A DNA stretch of 64,000 nt from Streptomyces drozdowiczii (GCF_026167665.1 NZ_CP098740.1:4774001-4838000); one strand, 5' to 3'; shown: positions 49,365 through 58,030, counted from the stretch's first letter. Notes: generated from the letters alone by a model not told the origin. Numbers and translations are program-made.

Positions 49365-49769
49365 ATGCCCCAGATGATCTTCGTGAACCTGCCGGTCAAG
49401 GACCTGGAGACGTCGAAGGACTTCTTCGCGAAGCTGGGCTACTCCTTCAACCCGCAGTTCAGCGACGAGCGCACCGCCTGCCTCGTCATCAGCGACACGA
49501 TCTTCGCCATGCTCCTCCAGGAGGAGCGCTTCAAGGACTTCACCAAGAAGGACATCGCGGACGCCGCCTCGTCCACCGAGGTGATCCTCGCGCTCAGCGC
49601 CGACAGCCGCGAGAAGGTGGACGAGCTGGCCGACGCCGCCCTCGCCAACGGCGGATCGCCCGCCAACGAGACGCAGGACCTCGGCTTCATGTACGGCCGC
49701 TCCTTCCAGGACCCGGACCACCACATGTGGGAGGTCATCTGGATGGACCCGTCCGCCGTCGAGGGCTGA
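49365..49769 (+). CDS. VOC family protein (glyoxalase/bleomycin resistance fold)
   Basis: A 134-residue protein with the vicinal oxygen chelate fold: MPQMIFVNLPVKDLETSKDFFAKLGYSFNPQFSDE at the start and FQDPDHHMWEVIWMDP at the end, which carries the metal-binding His and Glu. The substrate is unknown. GAGAGCGAGAC lies upstream of the ATG. Confidence 0.88.
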   Translation: MPQMIFVNLPVKDLETSKDFFAKLGYSFNPQFSDERTACLVISDTIFAMLLQEERFKDFTKKDIADAASSTEVILALSADSREKVDELADAALANGGSPANETQDLGFMYGRSFQDPDHHMWEVIWMDPSAVEG

Positions 49770-49784
49770 GCCGCAAGGGCCGGG

Positions 49785-50702
49785 CTACAGCCCCGGGTAC
49801 GTCACGCCGGTCAGCTGCTCCGAGGCCACCCACAGCCGCTCGCCCGCCACGTCGTCGCGCGTCCAGCCCGCCCGCCAGGACGGTCCGGGCGCGCCGCGCC
49901 ACCCCAGCCGCGGGCCGGTGAACGAGTCGGGGCGCACGCCCGGCGCGGTGGCCGCGTACAGCGTGGGCAGGGCCCCGGCCGAGGCGGGCTGGGCGAGGAG
50001 GTTGGTGAGGTCCATGACCCGCTCCACCACCCTGCGCCCCTCCAGCCGGGCCCCCGCCGTGTGGAGGTTGGTGGCGGCCAGGCCGGGGTGCGCGGCGGCG
50101 GCGACCAGTCCGCTGCCGGCCGCCGCGAGCCGCCGGGCCAGCTCGTGCACGAAGAGCAGGTTCGCGGTCTTCGAGCGGCCGTAGGCGGTCCAGCGGCGGT
50201 AGTTCCGCTCGCTGTTGAGGTCGCCCATGTCGATGTTGCCCAGGGCGTGCAGCGCGCTGGAGACGGTCACCACCCGGGCGCCCCCGGTGGCCGTCAGCTT
50301 CGGCAGCAGCAGCCCGGTGAGCGCGAAGTGCCCGAGGTGGTTGACGCCGAACTGGGTCTCGAAGCCGTCGGCGGTCCGCCCGTACGGCAGGGCCATCACC
50401 CCGGCGTTGTTGACCAGCAGGTCGATCCGGTCCGCCCGGAGGCCCTTGGCGAACGCGCGCACCGAGGACAGATCGGCCAGATCGAGCGGGGCGAACTCCA
50501 CATCCGCGCCGCGCACCGCGTACCGGATGCGGGCCGCCGCCTCCTCGCCGCGCCGCTCGTCGCGGCAGGCGAGGAGCACCCTGGCCCCGCAACGGGCCAG
50601 CTCGCGGGCGGTGATGAGCCCGATCCCGCTGTTGGCCCCCGTCACCACGGCCGTGCGGCCGCTCTGGTCGGGTATGTCGCGCGCGCTCCAGCCCTGGGTC
50701 AT
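49785..50702 (-). CDS. Short-chain dehydrogenase (retinol dehydrogenase/WW-oxidoreductase-like)
   Basis: A 305-residue SDR. The nucleotide-binding motif is VVTGANSGIG near the N-terminus, NNAGVM follows, and the catalytic Tyr and Lys are in YGRSKTANLL (YxxxK). It reduces or oxidises an unknown carbonyl substrate with NAD(P). Its leaderless promoter lies between it and nirD, so it is not part of the nir operon. Confidence 0.9.
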   Translation of the reverse strand: MTQGWSARDIPDQSGRTAVVTGANSGIGLITARELARCGARVLLACRDERRGEEAAARIRYAVRGADVEFAPLDLADLSSVRAFAKGLRADRIDLLVNNAGVMALPYGRTADGFETQFGVNHLGHFALTGLLLPKLTATGGARVVTVSSALHALGNIDMGDLNSERNYRRWTAYGRSKTANLLFVHELARRLAAAGSGLVAAAAHPGLAATNLHTAGARLEGRRVVERVMDLTNLLAQPASAGALPTLYAATAPGVRPDSFTGPRLGWRGAPGPSWRAGWTRDDVAGERLWVASEQLTGVTYPGL

Positions 50703-50708
50703 GGATCA

Positions 50709-50714
50709 AGCGTA
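50709..50714 (-). promoter_or_regulatory. -10 element, leaderless SDR gene
   Basis: Minus-strand TACGCT, 6 nt before ATG 50702. Confidence 0.5.
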
Positions 50715-50787
50715 CGACCGGGGACACGGATGGCCGGAAGCACCCGTTCGGGGGTACTTCCGGCCGCCTCGGCATGAGCCGAGGGAT

Positions 50788-51147
50788 TCAGTCCGCGCGT
50801 ACCTCGAAGACCGGTACGGAGACCTCGTCGTCGTCCAGGCAGGCGCCCGTCGCCAGGTCGAAGCGCTGCTTGAGCAGGGGCGAGGCCACGAAGGGCTGCC
50901 CGCCGTCCGAGCCGACCAGGCCGCGCGAGAGGACATAGGCCCCGGTGAACGGGTCGCGGTTGTCGATGGCGTACGTGCGCCCCGCCCGGTCCAGGAAGAG
51001 CGCGACCTGCCGGCCGTCCGGGAGGAGGGCGGCGACCCCGCGCCCCGGGGTCAGCAGCGAGCGGTCGCACACCGTGAGCCAGCCGTCCCCGGCGGCGATC
51101 CGGACGGTCCGGGTGTCCTGCGCGGTGTCCAGCGTCTGCGTGGTCAT
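50788..51147 (-). CDS. nirD: Nitrite reductase (NADH) small subunit NirD
   Basis: A 119-residue Rieske-fold protein (VAALLPDGRQVALFLDRAGRTYAIDNRDPFTGAYVLSRGLVG, VASPLLKQRFDLATGACLDD). As usual for NirD it lacks the Cys-His pairs that hold a Rieske cluster. It supports NirB in reducing nitrite to ammonia. Its ATG shares its A with the nirB stop codon (TGATG), showing tight coupling. Confidence 0.93.
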   Translation of the reverse strand: MTTQTLDTAQDTRTVRIAAGDGWLTVCDRSLLTPGRGVAALLPDGRQVALFLDRAGRTYAIDNRDPFTGAYVLSRGLVGSDGGQPFVASPLLKQRFDLATGACLDDDEVSVPVFEVRAD

Positions 51148-53741
51148 CAGGAGGCGGTCCCCTCAAGAGTGCGGATGGCGAGAACCGGGCCCGCGAGGAT
51201 GTCCAGGTCCGGCTTGACCTGGTCGCGTTCCGGGACGAACTTGACGGACGGGTCGGGCGCGTCGGGCGCGTTGACGAAGGTGACGAACCGGCGCAGCCGC
51301 TCGGGGTCGTTGATGGTCTCGGCCCACTCGTCGCGGTAGCCGCGGACGTGGTCGGCCATCAGCCGCTCCAGCTCCTCGCAGAGCCCCAGCCTGTCGTGGA
51401 CGACGACGTCCCGGACGTGCTCCAGGCCGCCCTCGATGCGCTCCAGCCAGGCCGAGGTGCGCTCCAGCCGGTCCGCGGTGCGGATGTAGAACATCAGGAA
51501 GCGGTCGATCAGCCGGACCAGTTCGGCGTCGGACAGGTCCTGGGCGAGCAGGTCCGCGTGGCGCGGGGTGGCGCCGCCGTTGCCGCCCACGTAGAGGTTC
51601 CAGCCGCCCGCCGTGGCGATGATCCCGAAGTCCTTGCCCCGGGCCTCCGCGCACTCCCGCGCGCACCCCGAGACCGCCGACTTCAGCTTGTGCGGGGCGC
51701 GCAGCCCCCGGTAGCGCAGCTCCAGGTCGATCGCCATTTTCACGGAGTCCTGCACGCCGTAGCGGCACCAGGTCTGCCCGACACAGGACTTGACCGTGCG
51801 CAGCGACTTCCCGTAGGCGTGCCCGGACTCGAAGCCGGCGTCGACGAGCCGGGTCCAGATGAGCGGGAGCTGGTCGACGCGGGCGCCGAAGAGATCGATG
51901 CGCTGACCGCCGGTGATCTTGGTGTAGAGCCCGAAGTCGCGGGCCACCTCGCCGATCACGATCAGCTTCTCCGGGGTGATCTCGCCGCCGGGTATGCGCG
52001 GCACGATCGAGTACGAGCCGTTGCGCTGGAGGTTGGCCAGGAAGTGGTCGTTGGTGTCCTGGAGGGCCGCCTGCTCGCCGTCCAGGACGTAACCGCTCGC
52101 GCCGACCGTGGGCGCCAGCGAGGCGATGACCGAGCCGACCGTCGGCTTGCAGACCTCGCAGCCGTCGCCGCCCCGGGCCTCCTCCCGCCCGTGGGAGTCG
52201 AGGAGATCCGCGTACGAGGTGATGCGCAGGGTGCGCACGATCTCGTACAGCTCGCTGCGGGTGTACGCGAAGCAGCCGCACAGGCCCGCGTCCGCGCTCT
52301 GCGGGAGCAGTTGGCCGATCACCTTCACGCAACTGCCGCATCCGGTGCCCGCCTTGGTGCACTTCTTCACCTCGGGCAGCGTGGTGTGCTCGCGGATCGC
52401 GCCCTTGGTGACGTTGTGGCAGGAGCAGATCACCGCCTCGTCCGGCAGCGCGGACGGGCCGAGCGCCACCGGGCCGCCCGCCCCGGCCGGGAGCACCAGC
52501 TGCTCCGGGGCGACCGGCAGCACGCTCCCGGTCATGGGGCGCAGCGTGCCGTACTGGTCGGCGTCGCCCACGAGGACCCCGCCCAGCAGGGTGCCGTCCG
52601 CCGCCATCACCAGCTTCTTGTAGACGCCGGAGCGGGCGTCCGCGTACACCACGTCGAGGCAGCCCTCGGCGGTGCCGTGCGCGTCGCCGAACGAGGCCAC
52701 GTCCACGCCGAGCAGCTTCAGCTTGGTCGACAGGTCCGCGCCGGTGAACGCGGCCGCCCTGCCGGCGATCACCTCGGCGGCCGTCAGCGCCATCTCGTAC
52801 CCCGGCGCCACCAGCCCGTACACCCGGCCGTCCGAGGCGAGCGCGCACTCGCCGATCGCGAAGACCGCCGGGTCGGAGGTCCGGCACTCCTCGTCCACGA
52901 CGATCCCGCCGCGCTCCCCGACCGCGAGCCCGCACTCCCGGGCCAGCTGGTCGCGCGGGCGGACCCCGGCCGAGAACACCACCAGGTCCGTGGCCAGCGC
53001 GGACCCGTCGGAGAGCGCCATCCCGGTCACCGTGCCGTCCTCGCCCGCGGTCACCTCCTGCGTGCCGACCCCGGTGTGCACGGTCAGGCCCAGGTCCTCG
53101 ATGGTGCGCAGCAGCGCCGCGCCCCCGCCCTCGTCCACCTGGACGGGCATCAGCCGGGGCGCGAACTCCACGACGTGCGTCTCCAGGCCGAGGCCCTTCA
53201 GCGCGCCGGCCGCCTCGAGACCGAGCAGCCCGCCGCCGACCACCGCGCCGGTCGTCGCGTTCTTCGCGTACTCCTCGATGGCGAGCAGGTCCTCGATGGT
53301 CCGGTAGACGAAGCAGCCGGTGCTGTCCTTGCCGGGGACCGGCGGCACGAAGGGGTAGGACCCGGTCGCCAGGACCAGCGTGTCGTACGCGAAGACCTCG
53401 CCGGACCGCGCGGTGACCGTACGGGCCGAGCGGTCCACGGCCACCGCCGGGTCCCCGAGCCGCAGGTCGAAGCCGTGCCGCTCCATGAAGCCGTCCTCGA
53501 CCAGCGACAGGTCGTCCGGGGTCTTCCCCGCGAAGTACGAGGTCAGCTGGACCCGGTCGTAGGCGGCGCGGGGCTCCTCGCACAGGACGACGACCCGGGC
53601 GGTCCCGGCGGTGCCGGTGAGACCGCGCTCGGCCAGGGCCTCCAGGAAGCGCTGGCCGACCATCCCGTGCCCGACGACCACGAGCGTCGGCGCGGCGGCA
53701 GGGCCTGAGGTGGGGGCGGTCGGGGGAGTGGACACCGGCAT
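51147..53741 (-). CDS. nirB: Nitrite reductase (NADH) large subunit NirB
   Basis: An 864-residue assimilatory nitrite reductase. Order of domains: FAD/NAD binding (LVVVGHGMVGQRFLEAL), a BFD-type [2Fe-2S] site (CSCHNVTKGAI, CTKAGTGCGSC), a second Cys-rich BFD-like part (CGCFAYTRSELYEIV, CEVCKPTVG), the ferredoxin-like half domains and the siroheme/[4Fe-4S] region (SCVGQTWCRYG, SGCARECAEARGKDFG). Electrons from NADH reduce nitrite to ammonium in the cytoplasm. ATG 53741 has GGAGG 7 nt upstream. GlnR-like boxes precede it. Confidence 0.95.
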   Translation of the reverse strand: MPVSTPPTAPTSGPAAAPTLVVVGHGMVGQRFLEALAERGLTGTAGTARVVVLCEEPRAAYDRVQLTSYFAGKTPDDLSLVEDGFMERHGFDLRLGDPAVAVDRSARTVTARSGEVFAYDTLVLATGSYPFVPPVPGKDSTGCFVYRTIEDLLAIEEYAKNATTGAVVGGGLLGLEAAGALKGLGLETHVVEFAPRLMPVQVDEGGGAALLRTIEDLGLTVHTGVGTQEVTAGEDGTVTGMALSDGSALATDLVVFSAGVRPRDQLARECGLAVGERGGIVVDEECRTSDPAVFAIGECALASDGRVYGLVAPGYEMALTAAEVIAGRAAAFTGADLSTKLKLLGVDVASFGDAHGTAEGCLDVVYADARSGVYKKLVMAADGTLLGGVLVGDADQYGTLRPMTGSVLPVAPEQLVLPAGAGGPVALGPSALPDEAVICSCHNVTKGAIREHTTLPEVKKCTKAGTGCGSCVKVIGQLLPQSADAGLCGCFAYTRSELYEIVRTLRITSYADLLDSHGREEARGGDGCEVCKPTVGSVIASLAPTVGASGYVLDGEQAALQDTNDHFLANLQRNGSYSIVPRIPGGEITPEKLIVIGEVARDFGLYTKITGGQRIDLFGARVDQLPLIWTRLVDAGFESGHAYGKSLRTVKSCVGQTWCRYGVQDSVKMAIDLELRYRGLRAPHKLKSAVSGCARECAEARGKDFGIIATAGGWNLYVGGNGGATPRHADLLAQDLSDAELVRLIDRFLMFYIRTADRLERTSAWLERIEGGLEHVRDVVVHDRLGLCEELERLMADHVRGYRDEWAETINDPERLRRFVTFVNAPDAPDPSVKFVPERDQVKPDLDILAGPVLAIRTLEGTAS

Positions 53742-53818
53742 CTCGGGGCCTCCGTCGTCGGTGAGCAGATTCGGCAGGGCCACAGGCGCCGGGCCTGTGT
53801 GCTCATGACCGGAAGCGT

Positions 53819-53856
53819 GTCCCGGCGGTGTTACCCGGCCGGTTCCCCGCTGTTTC
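53819..53856 (-). promoter_or_regulatory. GlnR-like binding array upstream of nirB
   Basis: On the minus strand four 5-mers, GAAAC, GAACC, GTAAC and GGGAC, are spaced exactly 11 bp apart with 6-nt gaps. This is the a/b-box layout of GlnR sites (gTnAC-n6-GaAAC, repeated). The individual boxes are degenerate. Confidence 0.45.
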
Positions 53857-54010
53857 CCGGGAGGAACCTTGCGCTCAGCACCCGCCGAAAAGGTCTGTGA
53901 GGCGGCCGGCGGAGGCCGCAAAAGGGGCCTTGTCCTGCGGAAACCTCAGAGTTGGCTCAACTTTCCCGGTGCGGCCCCGGAACGGTTGGACGGTGCACGC
54001 ATCTGCTCCA

Positions 54011-54016
54011 TAGGGT
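54011..54016 (+). promoter_or_regulatory. -10 element, leaderless TauE gene
   Basis: TAGGGT ends 7 nt before ATG 54024. Confidence 0.5.
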
Positions 54017-54023
54017 CGTGCCC

Positions 54024-54812
54024 ATGCCGGACATCACCCTGACCACCCTTGTCGTGCTGTGCCTCGCCGCCGGGGCGGCGGGCTGGGTCGACGCGGTGGT
54101 CGGGGGCGGCGGACTGCTCCTGCTGCCCGCGCTGCTGCTCGGTCTGCCGCACCTGCCGGCCGCGCAGATCCTCGGCACCAACAAGGCGGTCGCCATCGTC
54201 GGCACCTCGGGCGCGGCCGTCACCTACGCCCGCAAGGCGCCGGTGAAGGTGGGCACGGCGGTCCGGATCGGGCTGGCGGCCCTGGCCGGTTCGATGACCG
54301 GCGCGTTCTTCGCCGCCGGGATCAGCAGCGAGGTGCTGCGGCCGGTGATCATGGTGGTGCTGCTGGCGGTCGCCGCGTTCGTGATGCTGCGGCCCCAGTT
54401 CGGCCGGGCCGCCGGGGACGGCGTCCCGCCCCAGGTCACCCGGGCCCGCAGGATCACCGCGATCGTCCTGGTGGGCGGCGGGATCGGCCTGTACGACGGG
54501 CTGTTCGGACCCGGTACGGGCACCTTCCTGGTGCTCGCCCTGACCGCCGTGCTCCACCTCGACCTGGTGACCGCGTCGGCCACCGCGAAGATCGTCAACG
54601 TCTGCACCAACGCCGGGGCGCTCGCCATGTTCGCCTACCAGGGCAACGTGCTGTGGCAGCTGGCGGCGCTGATGGCGGTGTTCAACCTGGCGGGCGGGCT
54701 GCTGGGCGCGCGGATGGCGCTGCGCAAGGGCAGCGAGTTCGTGCGCGGGGTGCTGCTGGTGGTGGTGTTCTCGCTGGTGGCGAAGCTCGGGTTCGACCAG
54801 TGGCAGAGCTGA
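54024..54812 (+). CDS. Sulfite exporter TauE/SafE family permease (TSUP)
   Basis: A 262-residue membrane protein with about eight hydrophobic segments. AAGWVDAVVGGGGLLLLPALLL near the start and GIGLYDGLFGPGTGTFLVLAL in the middle are the two repeated TSUP motifs. Members move organic or inorganic anions such as sulfite, sulfoacetate or nitrite-like ions. It is divergent from nirB, so transport of a sulfur or nitrogen anion would make sense, but there is no direct evidence. Confidence 0.88.
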   Translation: MPDITLTTLVVLCLAAGAAGWVDAVVGGGGLLLLPALLLGLPHLPAAQILGTNKAVAIVGTSGAAVTYARKAPVKVGTAVRIGLAALAGSMTGAFFAAGISSEVLRPVIMVVLLAVAAFVMLRPQFGRAAGDGVPPQVTRARRITAIVLVGGGIGLYDGLFGPGTGTFLVLALTAVLHLDLVTASATAKIVNVCTNAGALAMFAYQGNVLWQLAALMAVFNLAGGLLGARMALRKGSEFVRGVLLVVVFSLVAKLGFDQWQS

Positions 54813-54815
54813 GCG

Positions 54816-55439
54816 TCAGCGGACGCTCGTGAGGTGGGCGTACGCCACCACGTTCCCCCGGTAGCCGGTCGCCTCGGAGTATCCGCCGCCGCAGGTGATC
54901 AGCCGCAGCGAGGCGTGCGCGGAGGCGCCGTAGACCCGCTGGTCGGGGAAGTCGTCGTTCTCGTACACCTCGATCGCGTCGAGCGTGAAGACGGCGGTAC
55001 GGCCGTCCTGCCGGTCCACCTCGACGGTGCTGCCCTTCTTCAGTGAGCCCAGGTCGTAGAAGACCGACGGGCCCTCCGCGTTGTCGACATGGCCGGCGAC
55101 GATCGCGGTGCCCTTGGCGCCCGGCGGCGTGCCGTCCTTGTACCAGCCGACGATGTCCGTGTTCCCGGCCGGCGGCACGTCCAGGCTGCCGTCCGCCCCG
55201 AGCCCGAGCCGCATCATCGGCGCGTCGACCCGGATGGCGGGAATCCGGATGCGTACGGGCGCGGAGGGGCGCAGCGGCTCGGCGACCGGGGAGCCGGGCA
55301 GCAGGGCGGGCCCGGCGGCGAACGCCTGGGCCGCGGCCGGGCCCGGCGGGGTGAGCCGGGTGCCCGCGCCGTTCTGGATCAGCCAGACACCGGCCAGCGC
55401 CACCACGACGAGCAGCCAGCCCTTGGCCTTCTGGGACAC
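54816..55439 (-). CDS. Class F sortase
   Basis: A 207-residue membrane-anchored transpeptidase. Residues 7-20 form the N-terminal anchor. The catalytic triad is His117 (AGHVDN), Cys183 (LRLITCGGG) and Arg194 (GYRGN). Class F sortases are typical of actinobacteria and attach surface proteins to peptidoglycan. The gene upstream on the same strand encodes a secreted protein with a C-terminal membrane segment and is the natural candidate substrate. Confidence 0.92.
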   Translation of the reverse strand: MSQKAKGWLLVVVALAGVWLIQNGAGTRLTPPGPAAAQAFAAGPALLPGSPVAEPLRPSAPVRIRIPAIRVDAPMMRLGLGADGSLDVPPAGNTDIVGWYKDGTPPGAKGTAIVAGHVDNAEGPSVFYDLGSLKKGSTVEVDRQDGRTAVFTLDAIEVYENDDFPDQRVYGASAHASLRLITCGGGYSEATGYRGNVVAYAHLTSVR

Positions 55440-55538
55440 GGTGGTCCTCCGGGGTGCGGAAGCGGGAAACGGTCCCGTCCCGGTGGCGCGCGGCCACCGG
55501 GACGGACACCGGGCGGTACGGAGGGGTGGATGCCTCCG

Positions 55539-56363
55539 TCAGCCGGCGTCCCGCGTGCCGCTCGCCCGGCGACGCAGGAGCCAGGCTCCGCCGACGGCGG
55601 CAGCGGCGAGTACGCCGGCTCCCGCCGCGATCTGGGTGGTGTCCGGGCCGACGCTGCCGCCGACTCCGGTCTTCACGTGCCCCGAGGGGGCGGTGGGCGC
55701 GGCCGAGGTCCGGTGCCCGGAAGGCGTCTCGCGCCCGGACCCGCTGTCGTCCCAGTCGGATGATCCGGTCGGGCGGCCGGTGGGGGCGGGGCGCTCGGTG
55801 GGCGTGGTGCGGCCGGCCTCGGCGGGGGCGTCCGGGACGAGGCCGGAACCGGCGGCCTCGGCGTCGAGGCCGTCCAGGCCCTCCGTGTCCTCGTCGCCGC
55901 CCAGCCCCTCGATGTCGGAGAAGTCGTACGCGGGTGAGTCGGCGGTGCCCGCGGCGTCCTCGGTGCCCTCGGCGCCCTCGTCGCGCGAGGAGCCCGCGGC
56001 CTTCACCTCGATCTCACCGGTGGCCTTCTTGCCGTTCGCGCAGTCCACACCGATGCCGTACGAGCCGGGCGCGACGCTGCCCGGTACCCGGAAGGAGCCG
56101 GCCAGGGCCTCTTCGAGGGAGACGGGCGCCAGCGGGAACTCCGGAGCGTCCAGCGCGCTCGCGTCACCGGTGGCGGCGCTGTCGCCGCCGCAGGCGGTGG
56201 TGTCCACGGTGACCGTGGCACCCGGCGCGGCGCTGGCGGGGGTGATCCTCAGGGGTGCCGTCTCGTCCCCGTACGCGGACGGGGCGGCGGCGCTGAGGCC
56301 GAGCGCGGCGGCGGCCAGGGCCGCGGCGGCGGTGCCGGTCACGAGTCGGGCAGGACGGCGCAT
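55539..56363 (-). CDS. Secreted surface protein with C-terminal anchor, next to sortase
   Basis: A 274-residue protein with a signal peptide (RRPARLVTGTAAAALAAAALGLSAAAPSAYG), a short beta-type domain with two cysteines (TTACGGDSA, VDCANGKK), a long Gly/Asp/Thr/Pro-rich spacer for wall spanning, then GVGGSVGPDTTQ, a hydrophobic segment and RRRAS. That is a wall-sorting layout, but no LPxTG or LAxTG motif is present. GGAGG lies before ATG 56363. The sortase gene follows after a 99-nt gap. Confidence 0.78.
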   Translation of the reverse strand: MRRPARLVTGTAAAALAAAALGLSAAAPSAYGDETAPLRITPASAAPGATVTVDTTACGGDSAATGDASALDAPEFPLAPVSLEEALAGSFRVPGSVAPGSYGIGVDCANGKKATGEIEVKAAGSSRDEGAEGTEDAAGTADSPAYDFSDIEGLGGDEDTEGLDGLDAEAAGSGLVPDAPAEAGRTTPTERPAPTGRPTGSSDWDDSGSGRETPSGHRTSAAPTAPSGHVKTGVGGSVGPDTTQIAAGAGVLAAAAVGGAWLLRRRASGTRDAG

Positions 56364-56584
56364 GGGGTTTCCTCCGAGCAAGGGGCGCTGGCGGGTGTGT
56401 CCTGGCTCCGAGCCAACAGCCGGACCGGCCCCCATGCCTGCTGACACCGAGTCAGCTCTCACCCGTACGGCCCGGCGCGCCCTCCTTGCCAAGCGGTGTC
56501 GCCGCAGGTCACGAGGGTGTTGGCGGGCAGGGGATACGGTCCGTGTCGCCCTGGTGCCGTTCGGGTGACGGGCCCGCCGGGCAA

Positions 56585-56600
56585 TGTGGCGTACATCACA
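56585..56600. promoter_or_regulatory. CRP-like binding site
   Basis: TGTGG-CGTACA-TCACA matches TGTGA-N6-TCACA at 9 of 10 positions, and on the minus strand fits GTG-N6-GNCAC, the form described for Streptomyces Crp. It is about 220 bp upstream of the surface protein start. Confidence 0.5.
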
Positions 56601-56677
56601 CGCGTGAGGCGGCGCTGAGCGGGAACACGCATCACAACCCCCCACGGGACGGCGCGCACTGCCGCCCCCGGCCGACG

Positions 56678-56714
56678 CCCCCTCCCGACCTCCCCCCCCT
56701 GGGTCCGGAGGGGG
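56678..56714 (-). terminator. Terminator of the aminotransferase-DUF5990 unit
   Basis: CCCCCTCC-C-GACC pairs with GGTC-C-GGAGGGGG around an internal C-C mismatch, 10 nt beyond the DUF5990 stop codon. Confidence 0.65.
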
Positions 56715-56723
56715 CGGACTGCG

Positions 56724-57221
56724 TCAGGGGCGCCCCGGTGCGGCGGCCGACCACACGACCACCGGCGGCCGGACCCGCCCGCAGAGCGGCCGCCCCTCGG
56801 CGTCCGAGAGCGGAAGCCGGGCGGTGAGATGCCCCGAGCGCACCGCCGCCGCCAGGACCGCCGCGTCGACGTCGGCGAAGAGCAGCTTGGCCCGCCGGAA
56901 CATCGTGAAGAGGCCATCCGCGTCGACCGTCCCCCAGGACAGGTAGACGAAGCGCCCGCCGAGCCGGTTCTGCACATACGGCCCCCGGACCGCGACCCCG
57001 TCCGCGTCCTCGGCCGCCGTGCACTCCAGCGTCCAGCGGGCGCCCGGCGCGTCCCCCGGGGTCGGGCCGAGGAGTTCGCCGGGGCGGTCCTTGCGCTGGA
57101 CGCCTACGTGGATGTTCTCGTAGCCGGGGAAGCCGGGGAAGCCGGGGAAGCCGGGCCCGGCCGGGCTGGAGCGCCCGGGCAGACGTGATCCCTCGATGTG
57201 GACCAGCAGGGGAGCCTCCAC
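56724..57221 (-). CDS. DUF5990 family protein with GFP tripeptide expansion
   Basis: A 165-residue protein recognised as DUF5990 (LVHIEGSRLPGRS, YENIHVGVQRKDRPGELLGPTPGDAPGARWTLEC, QNRLGGRFVYLSWGTVD). Function unknown. Before YENIHVGV it contains PGFPGFPGFPGY, encoded by a 9-bp tandem repeat (plus strand GCCGGGGAA, 57123-57154), an expansion that I think is not usual in the family. GTG start is 2 nt after the aminotransferase stop, so the two are one unit. Confidence 0.78.
   Translation of the reverse strand: MEAPLLVHIEGSRLPGRSSPAGPGFPGFPGFPGYENIHVGVQRKDRPGELLGPTPGDAPGARWTLECTAAEDADGVAVRGPYVQNRLGGRFVYLSWGTVDADGLFTMFRRAKLLFADVDAAVLAAAVRSGHLTARLPLSDAEGRPLCGRVRPPVVVWSAAAPGRP
57123..57154. repeat. 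9-bp tandem repeat in the DUF5990 gene
   Basis: GCCGGGGAA repeated in phase (three full units and a partial fourth), keeping the reading frame and encoding Gly-Phe-Pro repeats. Confidence 0.8.
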
Positions 57222-57223
57222 GG

Positions 57224-58024
57224 TCAGACCGCCTCGCCCGGCGCCGCCTCGTACGCCTCGGCCAGGCGCCCCATCAGCTCCGCGTCGACCGTGAACGCCG
57301 TGCCGTCGATGCGGGCGACCGGGGCCATGCCCAGCGAGTTGGTGAGGAACGCCGAGCGGAAGGCGCCGAGCCCGTCCAGGGTGACCGGCCGGCGCAGCGA
57401 CTTCAGGCCCGCGCCCGGGAGTCCGCGCTCCAGGACGCCCATGGTCACGCCGGACAGGGCCGGGGCCTGCGGCCAGGTGACCGCCGTGCCGTCCCAGAAG
57501 CCGATGTTGCTGACCGCCCCCTCGGTCACCGAGCCGTCGGGCAGGGTCAGCAGCGCGTCGTCGTAACCGGCGCGGCGGGCCAGGTTCGCGTAGTAGGTCT
57601 GGCCGAACTCGCCGGGCCGTTTGAGGTGCGCGGCGGTCCGGGCGAACGGGACGGACATCAGGCTCTTCGGCGCGGGGTCCATTCCGCCCGGTTCCCGTAC
57701 CGCCACCATGACGGTCGTCGCGGTGTTCCCCGGCGGCAGATACGCGTGCACCCGCACCGAGGCGTCCGCCGTGCCCGCGCTCTCCAGGGCGTGCCGGATC
57801 AGCCGGCGCACCAGGTCCCCGTCCAGGGGGAGTTCGAACAGCTCGCGGTTGGCCGCGTCCAGCCGGGCCAGGTGCAGATCCAGGCCGCGCACCCGGCCCC
57901 CGCGTACCTGCATCGCCGTGAAGTGGCCGTAGTTGAAGAACAGCGCCCGGCCCAGATCGTCCTCGGTGGCGGGCCGGCCGTCGAACTCGGCGTACGGGAG
58001 GGCCGCCGCTGCTGGAGTCGTCAT
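57224..58024 (-). CDS. Class IV aminotransferase (PLP-dependent)
   Basis: A 266-residue enzyme of the branched-chain aminotransferase/4-amino-4-deoxychorismate lyase fold. Marks are FFNYGHFTAMQVRGGRVRGLDLHLARL, the segment HLKRPGEFGQTYYANLARRAGYDDALLT, which probably carries the PLP lysine, and DGSVTEGAVSNIGFWDG. The exact reaction is not clear from sequence. It is leaderless by sequence and followed by the DUF5990 gene. Confidence 0.87.
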   Translation of the reverse strand: MTTPAAAALPYAEFDGRPATEDDLGRALFFNYGHFTAMQVRGGRVRGLDLHLARLDAANRELFELPLDGDLVRRLIRHALESAGTADASVRVHAYLPPGNTATTVMVAVREPGGMDPAPKSLMSVPFARTAAHLKRPGEFGQTYYANLARRAGYDDALLTLPDGSVTEGAVSNIGFWDGTAVTWPQAPALSGVTMGVLERGLPGAGLKSLRRPVTLDGLGAFRSAFLTNSLGMAPVARIDGTAFTVDAELMGRLAEAYEAAPGEAV

Positions 58025-58030
58025 GCGGCC

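Larger units (their letters stand above)
56364..56723. other. 360-bp intergenic region upstream of the surface protein gene
   Basis: No gene is seen. It holds the DUF5990 terminator at the right and a CRP-like palindrome at 56585-56600 in the middle. The surface protein promoter must be here but has no obvious -10/-35. Confidence 0.5.
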
